A stretch of 64,000 bases of DNA from Leishmania donovani (lineage: Eukaryota; Euglenozoa; Kinetoplastea; Trypanosomatida; Trypanosomatidae): NCBI RefSeq assembly GCF_000227135.1, contig NC_018263.1:2136259-2200258 (forward strand). Reading direction: 5' to 3'. The notes below the pieces were generated by a model. The model had not been told where the DNA came from. It saw only the letters and a program-made list of their open reading frames with translations, and searched no databases. Below are positions 1-11,500 of this stretch, one piece after another; within the stretch, counting starts at the first letter, position 1; each line of letters starts with the position of its first letter. Made by a program: the position numbers and the translations under genes.

Positions 1-562
1 GGCAAGTGCGGTGGGAGGACCGTGGTGAGAGGGTACGCGAACAGATACATAAAAGATACAAGCTGTGGGGTGCAAAGAAGAAGTGGCGGGGGTGAGGAAG
101 AGGCGGCGGATGGAATTAGCATCTAGCCACGGCATTTCGACTTCTTATCACAGAGGTTAGAAAAAGGCCTCTTCCACTCACATGATCGAGAGCGCCATCC
201 TCCTCCTCTGTGCGTGTGCGCTTGCCTTCGCGATGAAACGCACCGCTCGGGCGAGCGCGACGGTGTGCATCGAAAAAGCCACATATCCCGCATCACCGCC
301 GATGAGTGTGGAAGTACTTCAAAGTTCGTGTTAGCCTTTGATGACCTTCGGCACCAAATATCCCGACCGCCACCGCCGCCTCTCCGCACGGCTGTTTCGT
401 CGCCCGAATAACTGTAACGGTGCAACAAGTGAGCTGATGCAACTCCAGTTCGGAAGAAGCGAGACAGCAAGAAAAAGAAAAAGAAAGAGGGAGAGGAAAG
501 AGAACAAGAGTAAAACAGAAACGAAAGCGAGGGCCACCTCAGCCGCCTTTCGGCATTTTTGA
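1..562. other. Intergenic sequence, no gene seen
   Basis: No convincing coding region is visible. Open frames here are low-complexity (Arg/Ser/Phe-rich) and have no recognisable domain. The segment is probably distal 3' UTR or intergenic RNA downstream of the PSP1-domain gene, because transcription runs right to left. The next gene must lie beyond the left edge. Confidence 0.6.
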
Positions 563-1054
563 TCTTGGACGTGCCCATCCCACCACAAACACGTCTGCAA
601 CAGTGTATACACGCCTCCGCAACCACAGCGCCTCAACCCTCTGGCCGCACGGCGGCGACATCTCCTGGTCGCCGAGAACGAGCTGCCCTGCGGGGTAGAA
701 GAGGTGGTGGTGGTGGTGGTGGGCCAGACGCGTGCCGAATGAGCTCGAGGAACAAGTCGGCCAGCCTCCGGTGAGAGCCCTTCAGAGCCTCTGCAACCCG
801 GCCGTATGCCATGCTTCCGGCACCCGTGCCCTCATATCAGCCCACCGCGTCGGACGCAGGAGACGCCGCATGCTCTGCGCACACATGCGCCCTGGCGCCG
901 ATTCGTATGGTGCCCTTCGCGCCCTTTTTCGCCCATCACTCTTGCGCATCGGACAACCGCACGCCTTGCATGGATGCGGCACACCCATGCCAGCTGTGCA
1001 TGGCAGCGCCTGCGCACCGTGCGCTCTCGCCTTCTTTTTTCGGAAGAGGTGGTG
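563..1054. repeat. 492-bp dispersed repeat, copy 1
   Basis: This segment matches 24167-24658 in the same orientation, with no net insertion or deletion (constant offset of 23604). Reading the two by eye I count about 12 differences in 492 positions, roughly 97-98% identity, and every one is a transition. Ten lie in the first ~120 bases. It includes a (GGT)n run near 702-722. It contains no long conserved frame with a recognisable domain, so it looks like a non-coding repeat or a recent duplication. Homology starts and stops abruptly at both ends. Confidence 0.9.
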
Positions 1055-4000
1055 GGAGAGTTCTTGGGGGCTGTTTCAGCACGACACGGCTGCATGGGCG
1101 ACTCGCTGTCTGCAGCTTCCATTTCTGTCTTCCGTAAAAGAGGAAGAAAAACCAAAAGGGAGAAGAATAAAAGGCGCTTGCGGGCCCCCATGAACCTTTT
1201 CTTTTGTGGCTTGTTCTTTGTTGCCTTCTTCTTGTTCTGCGCAATATATTTTTTTTTTTGGTGTTGGAAGTTTCGGGTCGCTCTCTGAAGGAGGTGAGGA
1301 GCGCCTTCCTTTTACCTCGTCCCCCGCACACAACACTGCCTCGTGACCACGCTCACGACTGAGGAAGGAGATGAGTCGAAGTTATTCGCCCTTCCTCCTA
1401 CGCACAGGCTCACAAATACCAGCGAAAAGCAAAAAAAAAAAAGAATCGAGTCACATGTAAAGGGGAAGGGAGCGTAAAGACGGAGAGAAGGACGCGGTAG
1501 GCAGTGAATAGGAAAAGAGGGGAAAGAAAGAGGGCACAAAGGCCCCTGCCCAGTTTTTCTTTTAGTGACTCTCCTCTTCCTTTTTTTCTCGGTGTGGGGT
1601 GGGTGGGTGCAGCAAGGACGAGAATACAGCAGCTTGTGATCTCTACGGTGGCGTCACACGCGCTGCAAAGGGGAGGGGGGGGGGAAATTGTGAAGGGAAG
1701 AAGGAGCGGGGAGAGGAGGGGCGACAAAGCAACGGAGGTGGCGTGAATGAAAGACACGTAACGCGCACGCGCCACACACGCACAAAAACACCGAAAAAGT
1801 AATCTGGCGTCTCCACCCGGTTGGCCGCACACAAAAAAAAGTAGAGTCGAGGGATACATGAAAAAAAAAGGGAGAGATAAAAGTAAACAAAGAAAACAAG
1901 CAAACGCAAGAAGAGAGAGGTAGGTGGTTGATGCCTTGAATCGTCTCTCTTGATTGGAACATTTTTTTTTGATGAGTCCAAAAGCGGACATGGCGGGAGA
2001 ACAAGCGTGGAAAACAAACAAGAGCATATTGCAAGGAGTAAACCATCACTTGAAGGGAAACCGATAGGATTAACAGCGAAAAAAGAAGAAGAGTAATGGT
2101 AGGAGGCGCTGAGAAGCAATAAGGACTGCTTACGGGAAATACCTGCGACGCACGTCGCAGAGGGAGGAGGGGTCGACCATAGAAAAAAACCCGATCAAGC
2201 CGGGTATCGAGGAACGCTCCAGTGCACTGAATGAAGGGAGGTGAGGAGGGCATCATGCAAATACGAAATACGACAGCGAGAGGTCGTCGTTTGCTTTGAC
2301 GGAGACTAGCCCCGCACTCACGACGTGTGATGAAGGCTGCCAAGTCCACCACTCACGCCTCTCATTTTCGCCTCCTCTGCGTCAGCTCTTGATGCTCTCG
2401 TTCTTGCTGGTACTGCTCGTGCGTGGAGGACAAATCTGGCGGCTCACTCTCAGACGGACGAGTGCCAAAGGTGGAGGAGCGGAGAACCATCGAGGAACGA
2501 GCGCAAACACCCACACACCCACACACACGAATGGGCACGCAGATGCTATCTTCTCCCGTGTTTCCTGGTGCCGACATGCTGCGTGACGGTACAACTCTTT
2601 TTGTTTTCACTCCCTCGCTTGTTCGGCTTCTCTCTTTGTGTTTTGTGCACCGGTAACCCAGTCATCAACCTTTTTTTTTTCTCACTGAGTCTGCTGAAGC
2701 GGGAATGTCTTCTGGTGTACACCTCCATCAGCTCAGTTCTCTCGTCTTTGGCACTTTCTTACCTCTTTTTTTTTGCTTCTTCTCCCTTTGGCAGCGGCGC
2801 AGCGTGATGTCCCTCGCTTTCTCTGCGTCCCCTAGGTTTCTCCCACTCAGGAGAAGGTGGGTGGCCGGGAAGAGGCAGAGACAGAGGCAGCGAAGTATCG
2901 GAGAAGGATGGCAGAGAGTGAGAAAAAGGAAAAAGAGATAAAGGAAAGAGAACATCGATGTCCACAACAACAAAGTCCCAAAGGCGGGGTTTTTAAGCGG
3001 AAGCGATAATTCAGAGTGCAAAAAAAAGGGCAGCTCACACACCCACATATCTACATACACACATCGACGTGTTCATTGGAAAAAAAAAACACCGACAACA
3101 CCATCGCACTGTCAAAGAAGGAAAAGGGGAGTGCGGAAAGCACAACAACAATCAACAGACAGAAAACACGGGTGCGGTGATGACGACACATCAACAACCC
3201 CTTGTCTTTTCCCGACCCTGCTGCCATGCGCAGAGACCATGCCAGTAGCAAAAACCATAAAGTGCCGGTGGAATCAGAAGAACACAGGACAAAAAAAAGG
3301 AGAAGTACACACACACACACACACTGAATGAGAAACATATATAGAGAGAGGGACTAGAGAGAAGAGACCAAAACCGCAAAAAAAAAAACGCACAGACACA
3401 CCAGCACGAACAAAGGTGAAAGGTAAAGAGTGAGACACACACGCACACAAGAAATCGAAAAATAATAAAAAAGAGCAAACAGAGAGAGAGAAGTAAAGCA
3501 AAAACAAACAAGCAAGCAAGCAAACAAACGTAAATCTAGTCATACGCACAGACACGTACAAAAAACACACGAAATACGGAAGAACACATGCAGAGGTTCC
3601 TTTTTGTTGTTGTTTGCTTCTTTTCCTCACCGTGCCTGTCCTACCACGAACACGTCGACAAGGACACGCATACATGGGGTGTGAGCAAAGATCATCACGA
3701 GAGCATCGAAAACAAACAAGAGAGATAGACAACAACGGTGATAAAAAAGATGCGCGAACGACGGTCTTTGTTTGTTCGACACCCTCAACGTAACTTCTGC
3801 CGCACCACCATTCACTGCTACTCCACGGCAAAATGCATCGCGCTCAGCCTCTCTTCGCAGGAGCCGTATCCTTTTTCGTTTTGTGAGCGAGACAGAAGAT
3901 GGAAAGCACGAAAATGTTCGTTTTTCATGATTTTCGTTTTGTTTTACTGGTGCTCAGAAAACTTGTCTACCACAGCTTCGCGTACAGTGTATGTGCGTAA

Positions 4001-4689
4001 CCTTCTTTTTTTCTCCGCTGAGGGCTACCAGCCGCCGCGATGCAAGCGCGTCGCGCCACGAGGAACGCGAAACAAAGAGGGGGAGGAAGGGAGCTGAACA
4101 GTGGTGTGAAGACTGCACGCACGCACAACGAGAGAGGAACAAATGCATAACAAAACATGCATACTGTCTTGAAGAGCGGAAAAAAAGAGCGAGATGTGGC
4201 GGACGACACAAGAAAAGGGGGCGCTGTACTTTGCTTGTGAGGAAGGGAGAGAGCCAGGGGTGGAAGTAGTGAGGAGGGAGGGGGAGGAAGAAGGGGAAGG
4301 TGTGGTGGCCGAACGGAAAGAGCGAAAGCAGGCAGTACCAGAGAATCTACAGGGAAGTGTTAGATGAAGGAAGATCATAACAAGAAAAGGAGTATCACAT
4401 GGAGGTCTGGTGGAGGGGTGCTGGACTCGGGCCGCATTCGTCAGTGTGTGCCGGGTGCACGTGAGGGGCGGTGCTTGCTCCAAAAAGCGACAGAGATCTA
4501 CACAGCTCATGCCCTTTTTTTTTCGGTGCGGCCACACCTCTTCCTTTCCCAACGGTCTCAAGAGGGGGTGTGGTTTAGAGGTGACATGACCTGTTTTGCG
4601 TGCTGCATCCCCCTTACCCCGGATGCCAACGCAAAAAAAGAAGAACCACCACCACCACCACACTGCGCGAGAAAACGTAAATAGGCATA
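1055..4689. other. Gene-free spacer, likely long 3' UTR of the PSP1-domain gene
   Basis: About 3.6 kb without a supportable gene. The plus strand is rich in A and G, with A-runs of 8-12 and a (CA)n run at about 3307-3324. Long open frames on the minus strand are Phe/Ser/Leu/Cys-rich because the strand is pyrimidine-rich and poor in stop codons, and none resembles a protein. A short stretch near 3625-3660 loosely resembles the start of the 492-bp repeat. Confidence 0.6.
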
Positions 4690-6696
4690 CTACGAGTAAG
4701 GGGTAGTGCTTGAGGGCAACACGAACGGGTAGGAGACTGCCTGGTAGCCCTCTGTGTTCATAACAGGTACTTCGACAAACGTTGGTGGGTGAACATGGGG
4801 AGGGGCAGCGAGTGCTCTTGCCTGCAGTAGCGTTGGTCCCCTTTGCGGTGCCGACGAGGGTTGCGGTGCGACGGACTGCTGCTGCTGCTGTGACGAGCTT
4901 ACTACATAGTAGTAAGCCGGCTCCGACACTCCACTGTGTGCGATAGAAAGCTGCTGCTGCTGCTGCTGCTGCTGCGGTGCCTCCAGTCGCTGCGGTTGAG
5001 GCGGCGTCGAGACGTTTGCCCAGTATATGCCCGGTGCTGGGTTCACTTGGCTTATGGGCGGGTAGTGCACCTGCACCAAGGAAAGAGACTGTGTGGCTGG
5101 CTGTGTATTCGTGACGGCGTGGCTAGGGAGAGTAATGGTGTGCACATTCGTCGTCTGCTGCTGCTGCTGCTGCTGCTGGGGCACGTACACACAGGGGGCA
5201 AGCGTGTAGCCCATTGCATGTTTCTGCTGCCGTTGCTGCTGCTGCGAGGCGGGAGTAACGCAGCTGCCTGGGGTAAGAGCTGTCGCTGACTGAGGCCACA
5301 TCGAAGAGCCTGTGTAGGTCGTCACGGTACTCGACTGACCACCAAACAGCTGCCCGGCTTGCTGCTGCTGCTGCGAGTGCTGAATCAACGGACCCGGCCG
5401 GTTGACGGCGGCTCCGTGTGCGGCTCCACCACGGCTGCCTTGCCCGCCTTTGCCGCTTTGACGTTTTTGGTGGTCCGCCACGACAGCGTACAGAATCTCA
5501 CTCAGCCCCAATCCAGTGATGGCGCGCGTCAGGTCGAGTTCCTCATGGTGCTGGTCGCACACGAAGCGGAACTCTACGGTCTCTGAGCGCAAAGGGTCGA
5601 CCAGCGTGTTGCCGAGTTGCTGAAACTGATGTGCCGACCAGCCGCACTGACTGCGCTCACCACCGAGATAGATGGTGACGCACGCGAAGTTCACCTGATA
5701 CTCGGCGGACTGCGCGACCAACGGCTCGCTGCGGAGAATGCGGAGCACAGCAGCCAGTGCGTCATTGCTGCGAAGTCGCGCGAAGTACATACGTTTCTTG
5801 TCTCGGTTCGTGCCGCGCCGAAGGACGCACGGAAGACGGCGCAGCCGTTGATCCGCCGGCAAGCCGCTGTGAGCCTTTTCGGTGCACATGGCCGTGGTCG
5901 CGACAAACAAACCACTCGAGTGCCCCTCAACCACGGAGGACACGGGGGTGCCGGCAGTGCGGACGACGCGCTCACACGGCGGAGTGAAGGCCTGCTCAAC
6001 TGCTGCCAAGCTCATGGTGCTTTGGTGCTGCTGCATCACCTTGGCAACGAGGGTGCTCACGTCCGCGACGATCGTGCCGATATTCTCGCCGTGGGTGTAC
6101 TCGCAGAGAACCAGTTCGCCAACCTTGAGTGTCGCGCGCAGTGCCGACGGCACAAAGCAAACGCAGAACACCTTGTCGAAGACAACTAAAACGTGGACGC
6201 GCTCTGACGATTCCTCTTTTTCCGGTGCCGCGGCGGCAGGAGACTCTGATGCGGTGACGCTAACGATGGGATTGCGATGGAGAGCATCGGGTTGCGGCAC
6301 GTGACTAGCGGCAACCAGAGCGTCTGCGGATGTCACGGCACCGCTCGCCTCTTCCGTGGTTTGCGCTGCCGAGACCGGGACATTGGGCTGCACCCCGGAG
6401 GAACCGCTATTGCCCCACCCTTCAATGCGCACATCCCCCTCCTTTGATGGGGACCTGGCGGTTCCGTATTGCGGCGCTAGCTGAAGCGGCGTCTTGTGAA
6501 GGTGCCCTAGCGGCTGCTGGGGGTATGGAGGCTGCTGTTGCAGTTGCTGCTGCTGGTGCTGTCCAGCCGACGCGTTGAGAGAGACGGTGACCGACGTGTC
6601 CGGGGGGCAACTCTGGAATACTTGGGGCAGAGAGAAGGACATGGGTGCGCCGATAATTCCCCGCTCGCATTCCACGTCTATCAAAGAAGAGTCCAT
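4690..6696 (-). CDS. PSP1-domain protein with polyglutamine-rich C-terminus
   Basis: 668 residues. The region around residues 188-380 has the features of the PSP1 C-terminal domain: a V-G-E-L-V beta segment followed by a G-T-I-V stretch at about 192-210, a basic helix with N-R-D-K-K near 297-301, and a F-x-C-V-T-I-Y-L-G-G-E-R-S-Q-C-G-W-S segment near 337-354 that resembles the family's D-x-S-x-C-G-x-C-G-R-L-L end. In kinetoplastids PSP1-domain proteins are mostly linked to RNA-binding and mRNP complexes, so a cytoplasmic post-transcriptional role is the best guess. The N-terminus (about 46-60) and the region after about 430 hold several Gln tracts coded by pure CAG runs, for example at 4950-4974 and 5156-5178. 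The ATG at 6694-6696 follows a pyrimidine tract whose first AG is near 6784. No catalytic motif is seen, and the substrate or partner is unknown. Confidence 0.8.
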   Translation of the reverse strand: MDSSLIDVECERGIIGAPMSFSLPQVFQSCPPDTSVTVSLNASAGQHQQQQLQQQPPYPQQPLGHLHKTPLQLAPQYGTARSPSKEGDVRIEGWGNSGSSGVQPNVPVSAAQTTEEASGAVTSADALVAASHVPQPDALHRNPIVSVTASESPAAAAPEKEESSERVHVLVVFDKVFCVCFVPSALRATLKVGELVLCEYTHGENIGTIVADVSTLVAKVMQQHQSTMSLAAVEQAFTPPCERVVRTAGTPVSSVVEGHSSGLFVATTAMCTEKAHSGLPADQRLRRLPCVLRRGTNRDKKRMYFARLRSNDALAAVLRILRSEPLVAQSAEYQVNFACVTIYLGGERSQCGWSAHQFQQLGNTLVDPLRSETVEFRFVCDQHHEELDLTRAITGLGLSEILYAVVADHQKRQSGKGGQGSRGGAAHGAAVNRPGPLIQHSQQQQQAGQLFGGQSSTVTTYTGSSMWPQSATALTPGSCVTPASQQQQRQQKHAMGYTLAPCVYVPQQQQQQQQTTNVHTITLPSHAVTNTQPATQSLSLVQVHYPPISQVNPAPGIYWANVSTPPQPQRLEAPQQQQQQQQLSIAHSGVSEPAYYYVVSSSQQQQQSVAPQPSSAPQRGPTLLQARALAAPPHVHPPTFVEVPVMNTEGYQAVSYPFVLPSSTTPYS

Positions 6697-6783
6697 GTTG
6701 CTGATGTGTGTGTTTAGGTATGAACGCTTTTTTTATATCTCTTTGGTAGAGGTTTGTGTGTACTTTCCGCCGTACGCTCTTGC

Positions 6784-6785
6784 CT
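6784..6785 (-). promoter_or_regulatory. Predicted spliced-leader acceptor for the PSP1-domain gene
   Basis: On the minus strand a CT-rich tract (about 6795-6815) is followed by its first AG here, roughly 88 bases before the ATG at 6696. This is a prediction from sequence layout only. Confidence 0.4.
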
Positions 6786-8528
6786 GGCTCGACGGCCGTG
6801 AAGAGGAAAAGAGGGCAGCAGCAACGACCACAACACACGGAAGAAGACAAGTCCAATGCCGGCACTCAATCGGCTGTTGACCGTGACACAGATGTTTGCC
6901 ACACGCACGCCCGCACAGACACACACACACACACACACACAGACAGAAACAAAACAGAAAATGACAAAAAGTAGGGTACAACAGTGGTAGACAAGGGCGC
7001 GGCTAGTCAAACGACAATTCCAGCGATCGTAGGATTGAGAAGATAAAAGGCAGCGAAAAAAACGACAACCACGAGAGCACGGATCAAGACGGGAGATGAT
7101 ACGTGAAGGGAGGGAAGGGGGGAGCTAGAAAAAAAAACAAGACAACAGTAAGTGTTTTTGAACGACTGTCTACCATACGTAAACCAAACCAAAGGACAAC
7201 CGCAGACCGAAACGTAAGAGATGAGCGAACACAGAGAGTGAGAGAGGCAACCGTAAAGTAAGCGTTGATACGCTACACAATGGTAGGAGAGGGAACAGAC
7301 AAAACGATGAAAGCGGGAGAAAATGAAGACGTGCGAGAGCGCGAGAGAGAGAGAAAGCCGCGTGCGCGCAGAGGGATACCTGCAATTACACTTTCGTCAC
7401 TCACCACGAATTCAGAAAAAAATGCGAAGCGAAAAAAAAACGAGCAAGCTGTAAGGGAGAAGAGTAGATTGTTGGCGCGAAGAGTAAAGAAAGACAAAAA
7501 AAAAGGATCGAAAGGTGACGATGACAAGGACAACGACAGCCGCGAATAAAAAACGAGATGATAAGCGTGGAGGGGGGAAGAAGAGAGAAAACACACTTAG
7601 AGACCGGCACACACTCACAACTGCAGGAGGCGATGCTGGAAGGGATGGTGGTGATTGCACAGAGGCAGAGAGGCACAAGCACGGAGTGAAACACAGCGAG
7701 ACTGCACACACGGATAAAGACACGCACAACAAACAAAGGAGGGGTGACTTTTCCAACTAGCTCCTCTTTGCTTCGTCTCGTCTTTTCTGTGATGCGTGCC
7801 ACACTGTGCGACGCAGACGGCGTCGGCTTATCTTGTGTGTACGTATAAACTTATACGTACAATCAGTGCTACGAAAAAGAAGTCGCGCTTCCCCTTTCCT
7901 TCCTTTTGCCTTTTTTCTCGCGCACAACAACAACAGAAAAGGTAAGATATTTCCTATCTTCTTTTTTGGTTTCCAGATGGAGAGAGTCACCGTTGCGTCA
8001 CGGATGCCTCTGACGTCCCTTTACGCGTGTTTTCTTCGAAGAAACAACAAAAAAGAATCTGTTCTCCGTGAAAACAAAACAAACAACCGCGACCAGAAAG
8101 AAAACAAAAACAGGAAAATGGAGAGAGACGCGCCACACCAAGAGGGACTTTTCCCGACAAGACGTGCAGAAAAGCGAGCGCTACGTAAAGGAAAGAGTAA
8201 GCGAAAGGTGCGCTGTAGGTTGTAAAGAGGGCAGCAACAACAGCAACAACAACGACCGCACGCGTACAAGGCCGCTGGCAAAAAAAAAAAAAAAAACAGA
8301 ATACCTAGAACCAATCGAGTGAAAACGATGAGACAAACCAAAGTAGGTGAATGACGACCAAATGGCGGGGTGGTGGGGGAGGGCAAACAACAACGCAAAA
8401 GCAAAAAAGAAGTCACCGGAGGGACAGAGGAAGAGAGTGAAAGAGAGAATCGGAGGAGCGAACGAGGAAGACCCTGGAAAAGGGGATCGAAGCGAGCTGC
8501 GAGCGTGCAAGCGTCTCACAAGGAGGCG

Positions 8529-8531
<3 letters not shown>

Positions 8532-8561
<30 letters not shown>
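8532..8561. repeat. (CA)n microsatellite
   Basis: An uninterrupted run of about 15 CA units on the plus strand, the longest of a series in the gene-free tract. Confidence 0.9.
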
Positions 8562-8565
<4 letters not shown>

Positions 8566-11500
8566 CCAATGATATACTGCAAAGGTTTTGTTTACAAGGG
8601 GGAAAACGAAAGGGAAAAGGAATCACGATAAAAAAAAAACAATTTAGTCAAAACAACAGACTGCACACACAATCAGACGCCGCCGCCCACGCGCACACGC
8701 ACTTACGCACGCGAAAGCAGCAGTGCAAAGCAGCGATGGTGGGGTGGGGAGGGGAGGCAGAAGGTGTGTGCTGACCGAATACGCAAGGAAGGAAATTAAC
8801 AACCCAGAAGCGATGACAAACAACAAAAAGAAGACGAGTTATCCCCGAAAAAAGAGATAAAAAAAAAGGGAATTCAACCGAAGACAAGTTTTCTCTTTTT
8901 TCACTTTTCGCTCCTGCTCGACTGCTGCAACCAATAACGACAAGAAACAACCCAAAAAAAAACGAGCCAAACTAAATGGGGTTTCGTATTCGCTTGCTTG
9001 TTCGCTTTCCTCGGTCAGGTGGGGGGAGGAACTCGTACAAGACGCTTGAGTGCACACGAACGGTACCAGCGAATAATAATCATAGAAACAATCCATGCAA
9101 GAAGAGCGGAATCAAGCAGACGCGGACAGTGACGCGGTGCCGGCGTGTGTCTCTTCGTGTTTTCTTCTCTAATGTGGTGCAATAGGAGAAGATCGCAGCC
9201 GGGGCAGGGGGGGGGGAGAAGCAGCAGCAGCAGGGGCGCAAAGCTGGGTCCTGGTGCTCTGCACAGGAAGAGAGGAGAGAGAGGGAAAAGGGTGGTGTGT
9301 CAGCCAAACAGCGATGCAGCGCTGCAGAGAACACGCACAAGGGCGGGGGTGGGTGTGGAACACGTACACACACTATCGGCGAACGAGAAGCCCCGAGGAA
9401 ATCAAAAAACGAAAAACAAACCAAACACAGAAATCGATGATACACTGAAAAGAAGAAGAAAGGAGTGCTGTACAAAGAAAGCGGTTGAGGCGGTACAAAA
9501 CGAAGCCGAGAAACGTTTGTTCAAAGAAAAAATGCACCGTCACGCACGCACACCACTACATAAACACGAAGGAAAGGGAGTGCGCGGGACTTGGTAGCAG
9601 GTAAGGGAGAAGCGAGTGTGAGAGACAGCCAGGTCCCGCGAGCAAAATGCAGGGAGAGAGAGGGGGGGGGATAAGCAAAGACAAACACACACACACACAC
9701 ACACACACAAAGCCGAGAGCGATAAAAATGCACCAGCGTGCCTCTCTAATCACCTTTTCCCTTGTAAATGTGAGAGAGAAGCAAAAAAAAAAAAACATAT
9801 GAGAAACGAAAAACACCAATACGACGAAGAACGTAGCTAGCAACCAAAAAAGTGCACACACAAGAGAAAAACGTTGAAGGAAAAAACAAAAAGAAGCAAG
9901 CGAGGGAGAGGTAAAAAAAATGCGGAAAAAAGAAAAAAGGAACCGAAACAGCCTATCCTGCTTTTTTCTCGAACACAACGGGGAGTCCAGTGATAAGGGA
10001 TGGGTGTGGCTGGTACTGCAGAGAAAGACACAGTCACACTGAAGGAGGAAGGGGGAGCTGAGGGTCGAGAAGGATGATAAGAAAAAAAAACAAGGGAACA
10101 AAAACGGAGAAAAACTGGAAAAATAACTGAAAATACAAAACGAAAAACACGCGAAAACAGATTAAAATGAGTTTCACGTTCTCGAATTGATCTGTGGCGC
10201 TGCTGGCAGTGATGGTGCCGCGCGCAGCAGCAGGCAATGTGAGATGCAGAGGGTTTGATGAGGGTCTGTTTGTGTGTGCTTTTGTGTGTGTGGGGGAGGG
10301 GATGGTCGGGCGCACTTGAATCTCCCTCGATAGTTCGCCCTCTTCTTTCGTTTGTTGCTCTTTTTCCTCCTCTACCGATCTCTCTTTGGAGAGTTACCTT
10401 GTGCCGAGTAACAGAGAGCTCGGCCAAAAAAGAAAGCCAAGAAAAAAAACGGAGAGCGTCGGTCTCCTGTATACACGAATGCACGCACGCAGAGAGACCC
10501 AGAGAGGTGGAACTACAAAGAAGAAAGGGACGATGCCTCACCTCGTTTTCGTTTGGAGTGCGACGCAGCCACGACAGCGGATTCTGCCTGCCAACGACGA
10601 TGGTCTTAAGGGCCAGTACAAAAAAGGCAGAGAGAAGGCAGGGGAGAACACGGGGGAAAAGCAGAAGGAAGGGGCGTGGCTCCGTGCACCGCTGAGAAGT
10701 GTCACGATGCTGCGACGAAGGGATTGCGGAGGCAGAAAGGACAGGGGGCAGAGCAAGGAAGTGCGGGAGGGGTAAAAAAGAAAGGATCTGTGGCTGCTCG
10801 ATCGACTGCAAGGTGGCGCAGGGAGTGAGGAAAGGGAGCAGAAAGCGCTCGTGTCTGGTGAGAAGCAAGAGAATCGCGAGACAGAGAGAGAGAGCAAAAC
10901 GGAGATGGTGGCGTTAGAAAGGAGAGGGCAGAGATCATGAAAATCCACAAATAAACGGACGTCCGCAGGCTTTCAAAAGGGTGGACAATAAAAAAGAAAA
11001 AACGACTGCAATGAGTTTTTCAATGTGCATACAGCGAAAAATGAATCAATAAAACAAGAAGAAAAAGTTGATTCTTGGATTGCCGTGGCTTGTTTCTTTT
11101 GCTTGATAGCGTGCGCGCGCGTTACCCTCTTTTGGTTTGACACGTCAACGTGAAAAAAAAAAAAACGTGCTCGTGATTTCGTCACTCTCTTGCCTCCTGG
11201 TCTACGTTCTTCACCCTTTGTTTCTCTTTGATCCGCTAGGATCGCTGAGGAGCTGAAGGAAAAGTAGGAGAGTGAGTGGAGGAGAGAGAAGGGGGAGAGG
11301 CTGGAGTGTGCTATAGCGGAAATCAAGAAACTCGTGCACATTCATGCACACAGGCAAGAAGACGGCGGTGCCTCAAAGAATGGCACGAGTAAAAAGAGAC
11401 AGCGGCAACACAAAGAACGGGACAACAATAAAAAGAAAGGCTCTGAGATTGAAAAAAAAAGAAGGAACGCCGCACTGCAGAGAACGTGGAGGGGGGGGGC

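Noticed and set aside
563..774. Gly/Arg/Ser-rich frame conserved between both copies of the 492-bp repeat
   Set aside because: Conservation follows the DNA-level near-identity in all frames, and differences are not concentrated at third codon positions, so there is no sign of selection on a protein.
3660..3690. C-box-like GTGATGA on the minus strand suggesting a C/D snoRNA
   Set aside because: No D box (CTGA) at a suitable distance downstream and no terminal stem.
9837..10868. Long minus-strand open frame (343 codons) in the gene-free tract
   Set aside because: Low-complexity Phe/Ser/Leu/Pro/Cys sequence caused by a pyrimidine-rich strand with few stops, with no domain-like segment. Similar strings occur in many overlapping frames.
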